Positions 16,783-26,153 are shown, counted from the stretch's first letter. The stretch is DNA of 64,000 nt from Candidatus Gastranaerophilales bacterium (GCA_944325575.1 CALVAR010000001.1:1-64000), one strand, 5' to 3'. Program-made: numbers and translations. The notes: a model not told the origin generated them from the sequence alone.

Positions 16783-18015
16783 ATGGATTTATTTGACTCA
16801 TACGCAAATCAAAATAAGCAAATACCCCTTGCGGAACAGCTGAGACCAAAGACCTTGGATGAGTTTTTGGGGCAAAATAATGTAGTGGGGCAAAATTCTG
16901 CTTTTATAAATCTTTTGCGCTCGGGACATTTGTTCTCCTGTATATTCTGGGGACCGCCCGGGTGCGGGAAAACTACACTTGCAAGACTTGTTGCTTCTAA
17001 TACTAACAGCTCTTTTATTGAATTGAGTGCGGTTAATTCAGGTATAAAGGATATAAAAGACTGTGTTGAAAAAGCTAAAGAAAATTTAAGATACAATAAA
17101 AAAACGATTATTTTTATTGATGAAATCCATAGATATTCAAAAACACAACAGGATGCTTTGCTTCCGTATCTGGAAAACGGCACGTTTTATCTTATAGGCT
17201 CTACTACGGAAAATCCATCTTTTCAGGTTGTTCCTGCTCTGATATCAAGGGTTCAGGTCCTTATGCTCCAGCCGATTGACGATGACAATCTATATTCTAT
17301 TGTTGAAAAAGGTTTTAAATATCTGTCTGATAAACACGGTCCTATTGTCCTTAAACAGCGAGTTATCGATTTTATTGTAAAATATGCCGGCGGAGATGCA
17401 AGACTTGCTTTAAATCTTGTTGAAAATGCATATTATGCGGCTGATTTAATTGATAACAAACGTAATCTTACTTTAGAGCTCTTAGAAACTCTTGCACAGG
17501 AAAAAAGAATCAAGTACTCAAGACAGGAGCATTACGATTGTGCGTCTGCTTTTCAAAAAAGTTTGAGAGGAAGCGATAAAAATGCTGCAATTTACTGGCT
17601 GGCTAAAATGATTGCAGGCGGTGAAGATCCTCGCTTTATTGCAAGACGTTTAATTGTTTGTGCCGCAGAAGATGTTGGGCTTGCTGATCCTAATGCACTA
17701 AATATTGCTGTTAATGCATATAAGGCCTCGGAGCTCCTCGGCCTTCCTGAAGCAAGAATACCCCTTGCACTGGCTGTTGCTTATGTCTCGGATGCTCCTA
17801 AATCAAATGAGGCTATTTGTGCTGTGGATGAAGCGTTATCTGATATCGGAAGCGGTTTGGATTTTCCTCCTCCGATGCATTTACGTGATGCTCATTATAA
17901 GGATGCAAAAAAATACGGCTTTGGCAAAGGGTATGTATACACGCATGATAATCCTGATTATGTACAGCAGTTTATGCCTGATGAGTTAAAAGATAAAAAA
18001 TATTTTAATCATTAA
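16783..18015 (+). CDS. rarA: replication-associated recombination protein A (AAA ATPase)
   Basis: 410 residues, typical of RarA/MgsA, an ATPase related to clamp loaders that acts at stalled replication forks. The N-terminus PLAEQLRPKTLDEFLGQ is the family signature. Walker A GPPGCGKT is at 57-64, Walker B FIDEIH at 111-116 and the sensor GSTTENPSF near 149-157. The C-terminal oligomerisation domain contains EDPRFIARRLIVCAAEDVGLA. The start is leaderless by position of the promoter. A strong terminator follows. Confidence 0.96.
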   Translation: MDLFDSYANQNKQIPLAEQLRPKTLDEFLGQNNVVGQNSAFINLLRSGHLFSCIFWGPPGCGKTTLARLVASNTNSSFIELSAVNSGIKDIKDCVEKAKENLRYNKKTIIFIDEIHRYSKTQQDALLPYLENGTFYLIGSTTENPSFQVVPALISRVQVLMLQPIDDDNLYSIVEKGFKYLSDKHGPIVLKQRVIDFIVKYAGGDARLALNLVENAYYAADLIDNKRNLTLELLETLAQEKRIKYSRQEHYDCASAFQKSLRGSDKNAAIYWLAKMIAGGEDPRFIARRLIVCAAEDVGLADPNALNIAVNAYKASELLGLPEARIPLALAVAYVSDAPKSNEAICAVDEALSDIGSGLDFPPPMHLRDAHYKDAKKYGFGKGYVYTHDNPDYVQQFMPDELKDKKYFNH

Positions 18016-18018
18016 AAC

Positions 18019-18049
18019 GAAAAACCGGATTCAATGAATCCGGTTTTTG
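18019..18049. terminator. terminator of rarA (bidirectional)
   Basis: A 13-bp stem AAAACCGGATTCA / TGAATCCGGTTTT with T-run on both strands, between convergent genes. Confidence 0.85.
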
Positions 18050-18081
18050 ATTGTGTAAATTTTTTATATCCCTTATATCGT

Positions 18082-18621
18082 TTATGCGAACTTCGGTGCG
18101 GAACTTTCGATTTGTTTTTCTTCCGCTTTTTCGACCGCCTTGAGTTCTTCTTGTGCTGCGGCAAGTTGGGTTTCCAACGACTTCCTTTGCAGTTCTATCT
18201 GATTTTCCATATCTTTTATCTGCTGCAGCTTTGTCTGGTTTACAGTTTCCATTGCTTGGTTCATTACCTGCAATTGCATACCTAAGCCCGTGGTGAAGAA
18301 GTTTGCACCTCCGCCCAGGCATGTACCAATCATTGACTTTAATCCGGCCTCAATTTCTGAATTTTTGAAATCACCGTTCGTACTTTGCAATTTTTGTATC
18401 AATGCATAACTTACAGCATTTTGCTGCATTGTCATGCCCATTTGGAATATATTACCGATGTTGCTAAACAGATTTTTCATGCTAGCCATAGAACGTTCCA
18501 TATTAGCCGCGTTGTTGGCTAAGGTCTGTTGCTGCTGGCTCAACTGCATTATCCTAAAGTTTAGCTGGTTAACGCGGTTGGTCAACATCAATTTTCGTGC
18601 TGTGAAAATTGCGTAGCCCAT
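18082..18621 (-). CDS. hypothetical coiled-coil protein (179 aa)
   Basis: No signal peptide. Residues 15-60 are Gln/Asn/Met-rich and helical, residues 100-118 contain a Gly-rich hydrophobic patch (IGTCLGGGANFFTTGLG), and residues 130-170 are a strong coiled coil (KDMENQIELQRKSLETQL and continuing). GAGAGGA precedes the start. The pattern of helical segments resembles secreted translocator-like or filament-like proteins only in a general way. No family recognised. It is monocistronic. Confidence 0.65.
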   Translation of the reverse strand: MGYAIFTARKLMLTNRVNQLNFRIMQLSQQQQTLANNAANMERSMASMKNLFSNIGNIFQMGMTMQQNAVSYALIQKLQSTNGDFKNSEIEAGLKSMIGTCLGGGANFFTTGLGMQLQVMNQAMETVNQTKLQQIKDMENQIELQRKSLETQLAAAQEELKAVEKAEEKQIESSAPKFA

Positions 18622-18745
18622 TGTTTGGTCGTCCTCTCGTGTTTGTAATTATTCCTCGTATATAAATAAAAACATTTAGTATTCAATAATTGCCTAAATA
18701 ATTTATTTTTTGTAAAGATTTTGTAACAATTGTAAATTTTATATA

Positions 18746-19150
18746 TTAATTAATATTGCTGCAAGGCTTCATCTGAAGCATATCTTGGGGTTCTATTGTC
18801 CAAATTCTTATATCGTATTTTTTTGCAACTTCTTGCAGCCTCAAAAGATATTTTTGGTCCTTTGGGGGATTTTCCATTATTAAAACAATGCCGGCTTTTT
18901 TATTTGTGCATAGTGCATAGTAGAGGGATTGACCTACTGATTCCGCCCATTTATTTGCAAAGTCAAATTCAATGGCATAATCTTCTGTAAGGCAATCAAC
19001 TCTCGTTTTATCGCTTAAAATGTATTCTGTCGTACCATTATTAGCTTTACACCATTTGTTCTGATATTCTTTTTCCAAATACTGGTGTGCAGCAAAGCAT
19101 TGTGATGTTGTTAATATAAATGTTAATAGAAGCAAAATTGATTTATGCAT
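18746..19150 (-). CDS. secreted nuclease-fold-like protein (134 aa)
   Basis: I start at 19150, where MHKSILLLLTFILTTSQCFA is a signal peptide; the ATG overlaps the stop of the upstream Cys-rich gene (TAATG), showing translational coupling. The mature domain has DCLTEDYAIEFDFANKWAES at about 53-72, followed by VGQSLYYAL and a beta strand GIVLIM. A D...E-x-D...K arrangement then GQ-x-L-x-Y resembles small PD-(D/E)XK-type restriction-endonuclease-fold proteins. The fold assignment is inference from this motif alone; catalytic activity is not shown. Confidence 0.65.
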   Translation of the reverse strand: MHKSILLLLTFILTTSQCFAAHQYLEKEYQNKWCKANNGTTEYILSDKTRVDCLTEDYAIEFDFANKWAESVGQSLYYALCTNKKAGIVLIMENPPKDQKYLLRLQEVAKKYDIRIWTIEPQDMLQMKPCSNIN

Positions 19151-19338
19151 TAATTGCACCCGCATGTCGGACTGTATGATCCGTCGCAGCATACAGCTCT
19201 CCCGCCGGAACAACCGCAGACTCCGCCATGGTGTGAGCAGCAGCCTCTTCTGTAATCAGTATTCAGATTATTTACAATTGCGTAGCAAGCACAGGAACAA
19301 AAGAGAAACAAAAACAAACCAATCAATATTTTTTTCAT
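19150..19338 (-). CDS. secreted Cys-rich micro-protein (62 aa)
   Basis: A signal peptide (MKKILIGLFLFLFCSCACYA) is followed by a mature part of about 40 residues with eight Cys and two His. The pattern RGCCSHHGGVCGCSGG, then CCDGSYSPTCGC, is a conserved Cys-rich motif that I recall as a stand-alone exported protein or as a C-terminal tail on nuclease-like proteins in diverse bacteria. The Cys spacing suggests metal binding or disulfides. It is coupled to the secreted nuclease-like gene. No experimental role is known to me. Confidence 0.8.
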   Translation of the reverse strand: MKKILIGLFLFLFCSCACYAIVNNLNTDYRRGCCSHHGGVCGCSGGRAVCCDGSYSPTCGCN

Positions 19339-19537
19339 AACGACCTCAATTTTTTAATTAAGGTTATTATAATGATTTACAAAAAGTTGATATTACGTTT
19401 ATGTAAATATGCGTTTTTTATGCTATGTATGGATTTTGTTATAACTTTAGCCTTAATTCAAATTTATAAACGGACACAGAATGGACACACTAAAAAACAA
19501 AAAAGCTAGAAACTCAATTGTTTCAAGGTTTATGTGG

Positions 19538-19632
19538 TGGTGGGCGTTGAGAAGAGCTCTTGTTCCAAAGCTGACTAAATGTCAGGTTTGGAATGAGAAG
19601 AGAACTCCGTCGGGAGTGAGATGCCTCTCAAC
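19538..19632. repeat. tRNA-Val end fragments in a fold-back
   Basis: Bases 19538-19552 repeat the 3' end of tRNA-Val directly (TGGTGGGCGTTGAGA). Bases 19609-19632 carry its T-arm/acceptor region inverted (GTCGGGAGT...GCCTCTCAAC). Between them is a hairpin TTCCAAA/TTTGGAA (19563-19569/19587-19593) with inner CTGAC/GTCAG. The arrangement is the same as downstream of tRNA-Phe. Confidence 0.85.
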
Positions 19633-19658
19633 AAAAAAAGACTACCGAAGTAGTCCTT
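19633..19658 (-). terminator. terminator of tRNA-Val
   Basis: GACTAC (19640-19645) and GTAGTC (19650-19655) pair around CGAA; the A-run before 19640 is the minus-strand U-tract. Confidence 0.8.
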
Positions 19659-19663
19659 TTTAA

Positions 19664-19739
19664 TGGTGGGCGTTGAGAGGCTCGAACTCCCGACATCTTC
19701 CTTGTAAGGGAAGCGCTCTACCAACTGAGCTAAACGCCC
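19664..19739 (-). tRNA. tRNA-Val (TAC)
   Basis: 76 bases with encoded CCA. Acceptor stem GGGCGTT/AACGCCC; D arm GCTCAGTTGGTAGAGC; anticodon arm CTTCC-CTTACAA-GGAAG, anticodon TAC; T arm GGGAG-TTCGAGC-CTCTC. Both of its ends are duplicated nearby: the 3' end at 19538-19632 and the 5' end in a tandem array at 19729-20017. Confidence 0.97.
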
Positions 19740-20017
19740 GCACCAGCTATTAAATTTTCATGCGCTTCCTTTGGGAAGCTTTATCTGTATACGTGAGGTA
19801 ACCCTCACTCGGCAACTGAGCTAAACGCCCGCACCGACTATTAAATTTTCATGCGCTTCCTTCGGGAAGCTTTATTTGTAAACGTGAGGTAACCCTCACT
19901 AGGCAACTGAGCTAAACGCCCGCACCAGCTATTAAATTTTCATGCGCTTCCTTTGGGAAGCTTTATCTGTATACGTGAGGTAACCCTCACTCGGCAACTG
20001 AGCTAAACGCCCGCACC
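19729..20017. repeat. 91-bp triple tandem repeat carrying the tRNA-Val 5' end
   Basis: Three direct copies start at 19729, 19820 and 19911, with a partial fourth at 20002; the period is exactly 91. On the minus strand each copy has the first 18 bases of tRNA-Val (GGGCGTTTAGCTCAGTTG), then a hairpin GTGAGG/CCTCAC, then GCTTCCCAAAGGAAGC, which resembles the tRNA anticodon stem with its loop removed. Copies 1 and 3 appear identical; copy 2 differs at several bases. The array lies immediately 5' of the tRNA in its direction of transcription. It has no spacers, so it is not a CRISPR. Confidence 0.95.
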
Positions 20018-20119
20018 CTTCATTATCTTGTCAAATGAGCTAAAAAACTGTGCCATGTTTGACTTGTGCTTTAGCCGTATAACTATATTACTAAATAAAT
20101 ATACTCTGTCAATATTTTG

Positions 20120-21535
20120 TTATTTTTTTGAGAAAAATCCCAGTATTCTATCCAAAAGTCCCTGCTCTTCTATCATTTCACCGTTAGCAAGAAGGTCGAC
20201 TTTTTTTCTGACTTCTTCTTTTTCGTCAGAATTCGGCGCAAATTTTAGATATTTTTGATAATAGTCAATTGCCTCATCTATGCGTCTGGATTCTTCAGAA
20301 TGTTTTGCAAGACGTAAAAGTGTTTCATAATCTTTTGGATTTATCTCCGCCAGAGCAAAGAGGTATTCGATTACCTTGTCCTCGTATCCCTGTTCTTCAT
20401 AAAATTTAACCAGTCTTTTTAATGTCGCAACGTCATCTTTTTCAATTGCCACAAGTTTTTCGCAAAATTCTGCACATGCAAAATGGTCATTGATAGATGA
20501 ATATAAATTTATTAGCTCTTTGATGACTTCCGGTTCTTTAGGATTGGCATTATATGCATTTAAATACTCATCAAGTGCCAGTTCGTAATTATTCTTTTTA
20601 ATATAGTATTTACCCCAGTTGAAATATGCATTGTAGTCATCATTTTGTTTTTCATACACAAGTGCAAGCATTTGGTACGGAAGCGGGTTGTCCGGATTCA
20701 TTTTTTCAAATGTATCAATCCATTTTACAGCATTTTCATTGTCATCAATATTATAGTAATATTCAGCCATTAGTGCACTGTAGCTTATATCCTGCTTATC
20801 TTTATCGGAAAGAGTTTGAAGTGCTTTGTAGGCTTCATCGTTTTTATTCTGCATAAGCATTGCTTTAATTTTATTAAATATGCTTACTGCATATTTTTCA
20901 GCGTTTTCGTAATCACCGAGAGCAAGATAAACTTTGCATAAAAATTCTTTCACTGCCTCACTTTCCGGATATTCGTTTATTGCTCTTTGGAGCATATCCA
21001 GTGCGGCATGTTTATCTTCTGCATAATAGAGTCCTGCTAGTGAAAGATATACATTTTCATTGTGGTCATAATCCAGTATTTTTAAATATTCGTCTATTGC
21101 TTGCATTGGCTTATTGAGGATTTCATAAGTCTGTGCAAGCAAATATCTTGCAGAAATTATTTCTTTTTCTTCTGTTGTATTATTAATAGCTTTTTTGTAA
21201 TCATCTGTTGCTTGTGCTAGCCTGCTTTCCAGAGTTTTTAGCTTTGCACGTGTCATATAGTATTGATATTTATCATCATGAAAATACAAATCAAGAAGTT
21301 GATTGTAAGAAATAGGATCTTCCGGCTTTAGTGCCATAAAATGTTTCCAGTATTCAATGGCTTCGTCATTATGCTGAAGCATCTGTGCTGAAACTGCAAG
21401 CTTTTGCAATACATCCGTATCATTTTTATCTAGCTCGTATGCATATTTATAGCATTCATAAGCTTGCTCAAATTTATCTTCTTCTTCAAATTGTTGTGCT
21501 TTTATCAATGCACCTGCAACAGTCTTATTTGTCAT
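20120..21535 (-). CDS. TPR repeat protein (471 aa)
   Basis: Soluble protein made of consecutive 34-residue tetratricopeptide repeats from about residue 15 to 440, recognisable by A-x-x-x-Y at helix ends (KAQQFEEEDKFEQAYECYKY; AEYYYNIDDNENAVKWIDTF; ALAEINPKDYETLLRLAKHS). The C-terminus (EEQGLLDRILGFFSKK) is an amphipathic tail that could contact the membrane. AAGGGA precedes the start. TPR proteins are scaffolds for protein-protein contacts; the partner is unknown. It is one of four TPR proteins in the window. Confidence 0.85.
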   Translation of the reverse strand: MTNKTVAGALIKAQQFEEEDKFEQAYECYKYAYELDKNDTDVLQKLAVSAQMLQHNDEAIEYWKHFMALKPEDPISYNQLLDLYFHDDKYQYYMTRAKLKTLESRLAQATDDYKKAINNTTEEKEIISARYLLAQTYEILNKPMQAIDEYLKILDYDHNENVYLSLAGLYYAEDKHAALDMLQRAINEYPESEAVKEFLCKVYLALGDYENAEKYAVSIFNKIKAMLMQNKNDEAYKALQTLSDKDKQDISYSALMAEYYYNIDDNENAVKWIDTFEKMNPDNPLPYQMLALVYEKQNDDYNAYFNWGKYYIKKNNYELALDEYLNAYNANPKEPEVIKELINLYSSINDHFACAEFCEKLVAIEKDDVATLKRLVKFYEEQGYEDKVIEYLFALAEINPKDYETLLRLAKHSEESRRIDEAIDYYQKYLKFAPNSDEKEEVRKKVDLLANGEMIEEQGLLDRILGFFSKK

Positions 21536-21641
21536 GGAATATCCCTTCGCTATTATTTTTTCTGATTATACAAAAGATACCAATCCGAAACAAGAACCGG
21601 AGATTTAATTTGCAGGTTTAATATTTATAGTTCTTAATTGG

Positions 21642-21650
21642 TGATAATAT
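21642..21650 (+). promoter_or_regulatory. extended -10 promoter directly before uvrB
   Basis: TGATAATAT lies six bases before the ATG at 21657. There is no Shine-Dalgarno, so a leaderless uvrB mRNA is likely. No LexA-type operator is evident to me. Confidence 0.4.
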
Positions 21651-21656
21651 ATTCTT

Positions 21657-23651
21657 ATGGAAAGAAAGTTTCAAATTGTATCACCTCATAAGCCTGCAGG
21701 AGATCAGCCCAAAGCAATAGACGCTCTTGTGGAAGGTCTGCAATCGGGCTGTGATGCACAGACATTGCTTGGCATCACAGGGTCGGGAAAAACTTTTACA
21801 ATAGCAAACGTAATAGAACGCATTCAAAAGCCTACACTGGTTATTGCTCATAATAAAACTCTTGCAGCACAGCTTTACAATGAGTTTAGAGAACTTTTTC
21901 CGAATAATGCTGTAGAATATTTCATAAGCTATTATGATTATTATCAGCCTGAAGCATATATACCGAGAACAGACACCTTTATAGAAAAGTCTGCAACAAT
22001 CAACGATGAAATAGACAGACTGCGTCACAATACAACAAGAAGTCTTTATACAAGAAATGATGTAATTGTAATTGCTTCTGTCAGCTGTATTTATGGCTTA
22101 GGGTCGCCGGAAAGTTATTATAAAGGTTCTGTAACACTAAAAGTCGGACAGCAGATGGAAAGAGATGAGCTATTGCATCATCTGGTTGCTGCTCAGTACA
22201 CAAGAAATGACCTTGAATTGGACAGAACAAATTTCAGAGCAAGAGGCGACTTTGTAGAAGTTATGCCTTCTTACGAAAAAGTTATTACAAGAGTAAGTTT
22301 TTTCGGTGATGAAATAGAAAAAATCACAAGAATTGATAACGTTACAGGTGAAATTCTGGAAACTCCGGATGAAGTTGTATTATTCCCTGCAGTTCACTAT
22401 TTGTCTGATGAAGATGATAAAGAAGAAACTATAAGGCTCATAAGAGAAGAATTAAAAGTAAGACTCGGTGAATTATATGCTCAGAATAAGCTTGTAGAAG
22501 CGCAGCGTCTGGAACAGCGTGTAAAATATGACATAGAAATGATTAAGGAAATGGGTTATTGTTCGGGAATTGAAAATTATTCCAGAATTATTGAAAGACG
22601 CGCTCCGGGAACCCCGCCTAAAACTCTTATAGATTATTTTAAGGGTGATTTTCTTCTTGTAATAGATGAGTCACATGTAACAATACCCCAATTGAAAGGT
22701 ATGTGCAGAGGTGATGCTGCCAGAAAAGATGTTTTGATTGATTACGGTTTTAGGCTTCCCTGTGCAAAAGATAACAGACCTTTAACAGACGAAGAATTTT
22801 GGGCAAGAGTACATCAGAAAATTTTCATTTCCGCTACACCTGCTGAATTTGAACGCAGTATATCGGATCAGATTGTGGAACAAATTATAAGACCGACAGG
22901 TCTTGTTGATCCGGAAATATCTGTCAGACCTACGGAAAATCAAGTTGATGATTTAATTGCCGAAATACAGAAAATTACCGAGAAAAATGAAAGAGTCCTT
23001 ATTACAACTCTTACCAAAAGAATGGCTGAGGACTTAACGGAATATATGAATCAGCTGGGTGTAAGGGTTAGATATTTGCACAGTGAAATTCAATCTCTGG
23101 AACGTGTGGAAATATTGAGGGACTTACGTCTGGGTGCATTTGATGTTCTTGTCGGGGTTAATCTTTTGAGAGAAGGTTTGGATATTCCGGAAGTATCCCT
23201 TGTAGCTATTATGGATGCTGATAAAGAAGGCTTTTTGCGTTCTGAAACAAGTTTGATTCAGACTATAGGACGTGCGGCAAGAAATTCTACCGGCAGGGTA
23301 ATTATGTATGCTGATAAGATTACTGACAGTATGGATGCTGCCATATCAGAAACAAACAGAAGACGTCAGATTCAAATGGCATACAATAAAGAACATCATA
23401 TCATCCCAAAAACAATTAAAAAGCCTGTTGAAAACAATCTTCTTCAGCTTGTATCCAGCTACAGAAATCTTGAAGATATTGTTGCGGAAGAGATGGTTGA
23501 GATGAATCTCAGTGTGAAAGATATACCAAAGCTTATTCAAAAGCTTGAAAAGGATATGCATTCTGCTGCTAAGGTTCTTGATTTTGAAAGAGCTGCGCAA
23601 ATAAGAGATCAGCTGAAGAAATTGAGGGAAATGGTAAAACAAAAGGGCTAA
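21657..23651 (+). CDS. uvrB: excinuclease ABC subunit B
   Basis: 664 residues, full length. UvrB verifies DNA damage handed over by UvrA and loads UvrC in nucleotide excision repair. Walker A GITGSGKT lies at 39-46, the damage-probing beta-hairpin [12 protein letters not shown] at about 92-103, the DEAH-like VIDESH near 338-343, helicase motif [11 protein letters not shown] near 542-550, and the C-terminal UVR domain ([15 protein letters not shown]... [14 protein letters not shown]) at about 625-660. It converges with, and overlaps by four bases, a minus-strand membrane protein gene. Confidence 0.98.
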   Translation: MERKFQIVSPHKPAGDQPKAIDALVEGLQSGCDAQTLLGITGSGKTFTIANVIERIQKPTLVIAHNKTLAAQLYNEFRELFPNNAVEYFISYYDYYQPEAYIPRTDTFIEKSATINDEIDRLRHNTTRSLYTRNDVIVIASVSCIYGLGSPESYYKGSVTLKVGQQMERDELLHHLVAAQYTRNDLELDRTNFRARGDFVEVMPSYEKVITRVSFFGDEIEKITRIDNVTGEILETPDEVVLFPAVHYLSDEDDKEETIRLIREELKVRLGELYAQNKLVEAQRLEQRVKYDIEMIKEMGYCSGIENYSRIIERRAPGTPPKTLIDYFKGDFLLVIDESHVTIPQLKGMCRGDAARKDVLIDYGFRLPCAKDNRPLTDEEFWARVHQKIFISATPAEFERSISDQIVEQIIRPTGLVDPEISVRPTENQVDDLIAEIQKITEKNERVLITTLTKRMAEDLTEYMNQLGVRVRYLHSEIQSLERVEILRDLRLGAFDVLVGVNLLREGLDIPEVSLVAIMDADKEGFLRSETSLIQTIGRAARNSTGRVIMYADKITDSMDAAISETNRRRQIQMAYNKEHHIIPKTIKKPVENNLLQLVSSYRNLEDIVAEEMVEMNLSVKDIPKLIQKLEKDMHSAAKVLDFERAAQIRDQLKKLREMVKQKG

Positions 23652-24346
23652 TAATAGTTGTTTTTACTTTCGATATCAAAATGTAATTGCCCCCAGTAAT
23701 CTGACAAAAACGCAATATTCAGGGTTGTAAAGAATACAGCCGCATATTTGAATATCGGGCCTATGTCAAAGAATGAATAAATCAGGTATAGCGTGGGGGC
23801 AACTACAAAAAGGGAATATAACGCCACTAAAAGTAGGCTGACTATTGTAAAGACCAGAACATCTGCTAATCCTGACATTATTGATGAAACGTTTAAGCCG
23901 TCTTTTATATTATATTTACCCGAAAAATTTATTAGTGAAGTTACAAGTATAGACAGTATAAAAAACCTTATAAGCCAAATGGCTATTAATTGCGGCACAC
24001 CTTCAAAATTAAAAAGTCCGACCACAAAGTTTACAACAAAATATCCTATTATCAGATACGGAATAGCAAGTGAAAAGGCCTTTGTTGCAACAGAAAAAAA
24101 TTGCACCATATTAAATGTCGGAAGAGAACGGATTCTCTGGTTAATACGATTGCTTATTATTATACAGCAGAAACCAAGATATATATAAAATACAACAAGG
24201 TACATCATAAAGTTTACTATATTGAATGAATCGGATTGCACTGTAAGATTGTATATAAGATAAATCAGATAGCTGAATATACCCAGCTTTAGCAGGGCAT
24301 AATTATCCTGATATACTGATCTTATTGAATCAACTATTGACGCCAT
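23648..24346 (-). CDS. multi-pass membrane protein (232 aa)
   Basis: Five to six hydrophobic segments are visible: about residues 17-33, 42-67, 89-112, 121-142, 158-184 and 193-212. The layout (short N-terminus, pairs of helices, small loops) resembles DUF4013-type or glycerophosphoryl-diester-phosphodiesterase-associated membrane domains, but I cannot assign it. No catalytic motif is visible. It is transcribed alone, convergent with uvrB. Confidence 0.7.
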   Translation of the reverse strand: MASIVDSIRSVYQDNYALLKLGIFSYLIYLIYNLTVQSDSFNIVNFMMYLVVFYIYLGFCCIIISNRINQRIRSLPTFNMVQFFSVATKAFSLAIPYLIIGYFVVNFVVGLFNFEGVPQLIAIWLIRFFILSILVTSLINFSGKYNIKDGLNVSSIMSGLADVLVFTIVSLLLVALYSLFVVAPTLYLIYSFFDIGPIFKYAAVFFTTLNIAFLSDYWGQLHFDIESKNNYY

Positions 24347-24544
24347 TAAGTTTCCCTTTGCGTCTTATTATAATATTTATATATTAAAGAGACAACTACA
24401 GCAGATGTGTGATTTTTAGCTATTGACGCCCTGTGTTTTATATTTTTTGAGTATCTATTAGCCATGTGGTTAATAAATATTAACCTGTTGATTGTGGAAA
24501 TTGGATTGAGAATATTAATAATATTATTATGAGGAGAGAAGTAT

Positions 24545-24883
24545 ATGTTAAACAGACTTTCCGGTCAGGATTTAATTAATAAAAACTTAATTCAAAACTC
24601 TAATGTTGAAAAATTAAGTACAGATAAAAAAAATCCTTATTCGGACGTAGATAAAAATCTTCTAATCGATGAAACAAACATTTCAAATGAGGCTTTGAAT
24701 TTATATCAAAGAGATCTTGATATAAAAAAATTCACGTCGCTTGCAATGTCGAACCCTGAGGACTTAAGCCATAATTCACTTGTACTGCAGAATGTTTTTG
24801 GTGTTCAGGACGACGCATTTGAAAATACTCTTATAGAGGGCATTTTTAATAACAATACTTTTTTAAAAGACTTGTTTGGTTAA
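24545..24883 (+). CDS. small hypothetical protein (112 aa)
   Basis: Soluble, Asn/Leu-rich and helical, beginning MLNRLSGQDLINKN. GAGGAGAG at about 24531-24538 is a strong Shine-Dalgarno. It sits 19 bases before a TPR gene on the same strand, so the two are probably co-transcribed. The C-terminus (FENTLIEGIFNNNTFLKDLFG) may be an interaction helix. No family recognised. The gene order with a TPR protein suggests a chaperone/client or scaffold pair, which is inference. Confidence 0.65.
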   Translation: MLNRLSGQDLINKNLIQNSNVEKLSTDKKNPYSDVDKNLLIDETNISNEALNLYQRDLDIKKFTSLAMSNPEDLSHNSLVLQNVFGVQDDAFENTLIEGIFNNNTFLKDLFG

Positions 24884-24902
24884 GTTTTTGATTAGGTAAT
24901 GT

Positions 24903-26153
24903 ATGGAAAATACAGATATAAATAATGTAATGGGGCTCTCTGCTGTTGAATTTAATGATGGCGAGAGTGTTTCTGCTGATAAGACAAAGCGTGCTTATGA
25001 GTTTTATGAAACAGGGCGTTATTCTGAAGCTCTTTCTCTTGCGGAAGCAGATTCTCAGATATCTTCTTCTTCTTTTGGTCAGGTTTTGATAGGGAATTGT
25101 TACAGGAGTTTAAATGATAAGGATAAGGCAATTGCTCACTGGAAAAAGGCAGTTGAAATTTCGCCTCTGGAGTATACTGCCTATATAAATATTGGCAATG
25201 AATTATATAAAGACGGAAATCTTAATGAGGCTATCTACAACTGGCATCTGGCCTGTACAATTATGCCTGAAAATCCTACAGTGAATTTAAATCTGGCAAA
25301 TGCATATAACAGAAAAAACAGCAGAATAAAGGCTACCAAATATTTTGAAAAGTATCTTTTGTATGAAAAAAGAACAACTTCTCCTGAATATTTTAAAATA
25401 AAACATGCTTTTGCCAATTTGACGGCAAAGGTGGATTTTTATGCTAAAAAAGTCGAAGAATTTAAGCTGCAGAAAGACCTTAAGTCAATAGCGGCACTTT
25501 ACTTAAAAATGATTGCTACATACGCTAATCTACCTGCTATATATGCAAATATTGCGGAAATTTTTTATTTTGATAAAAATTATCAGAAGGCACTCGAATT
25601 CTATTTGCTTGTGTATCTTTACTATCCTCATACTACAAAAATCCTTCTCGAAATAGCAAATCTCTATTTTATATTGGGTCAAAACTCGTATTCTTACGTG
25701 TATTACAAAAGAGCTATAGACCTTTTGCCGCAGGGAACTTCTTATTATTCTAAAGTAAAATTGAAGATAGCATCTTTATCCTTTGTTCTAAAGGATCCGG
25801 AACTTATTGATTCTCATCTTCAAAAAGCAAGAGATGCAGAAAAAGATAATGATTATGAACTGGCTATTGACGAATATGAAAATTACTTGCTGCTTTCCGA
25901 ATCGGAAAATCCTGACATACAACAGACGATTGATAAATATAAACTTTTTGCAAATCCGGAGCCTTTTGTAATTAATGTTTTATATAATCAGATTCCTGAT
26001 TTAATGAACAGAAAAAAACTGCATGCCTGTGTTGAAGTTTGTGATAGAATTATGTTGCTCGGACAGGGGCATACTAAAGAAGTAATGTATGCGATGAAAT
26101 GTAAAGCAGAGTGCAGGCGTATTATTGTTGCAAGAGAACAATTTGGTGTTTAA
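24903..26153 (+). CDS. TPR repeat protein (416 aa)
   Basis: Soluble protein with TPR motifs from about residue 24 (AYEFYETGRYSEALSLAE) through about residue 370, including ALEFYLLVYLYYPHTTKILL and AIDEYENYLLLSES. No signal peptide or membrane segment. It follows the 112-aa gene and overlaps the next gene, for a cysteine-cluster protein, so the three likely form one operon. The partner is unknown. Confidence 0.85.
   Translation: MENTDINNVMGLSAVEFNDGESVSADKTKRAYEFYETGRYSEALSLAEADSQISSSSFGQVLIGNCYRSLNDKDKAIAHWKKAVEISPLEYTAYINIGNELYKDGNLNEAIYNWHLACTIMPENPTVNLNLANAYNRKNSRIKATKYFEKYLLYEKRTTSPEYFKIKHAFANLTAKVDFYAKKVEEFKLQKDLKSIAALYLKMIATYANLPAIYANIAEIFYFDKNYQKALEFYLLVYLYYPHTTKILLEIANLYFILGQNSYSYVYYKRAIDLLPQGTSYYSKVKLKIASLSFVLKDPELIDSHLQKARDAEKDNDYELAIDEYENYLLLSESENPDIQQTIDKYKLFANPEPFVINVLYNQIPDLMNRKKLHACVEVCDRIMLLGQGHTKEVMYAMKCKAECRRIIVAREQFGV

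Noticed and set aside
19481-19663. 60-codon plus-strand frame ending in the tRNA-Val region
   Set aside because: It crosses the fold-back copies and terminator of tRNA-Val; composition is unlike real proteins here.
19729-20017. CRISPR array
   Set aside because: The 91-bp units are contiguous without unique spacers and contain tRNA sequence; no cas genes are present.
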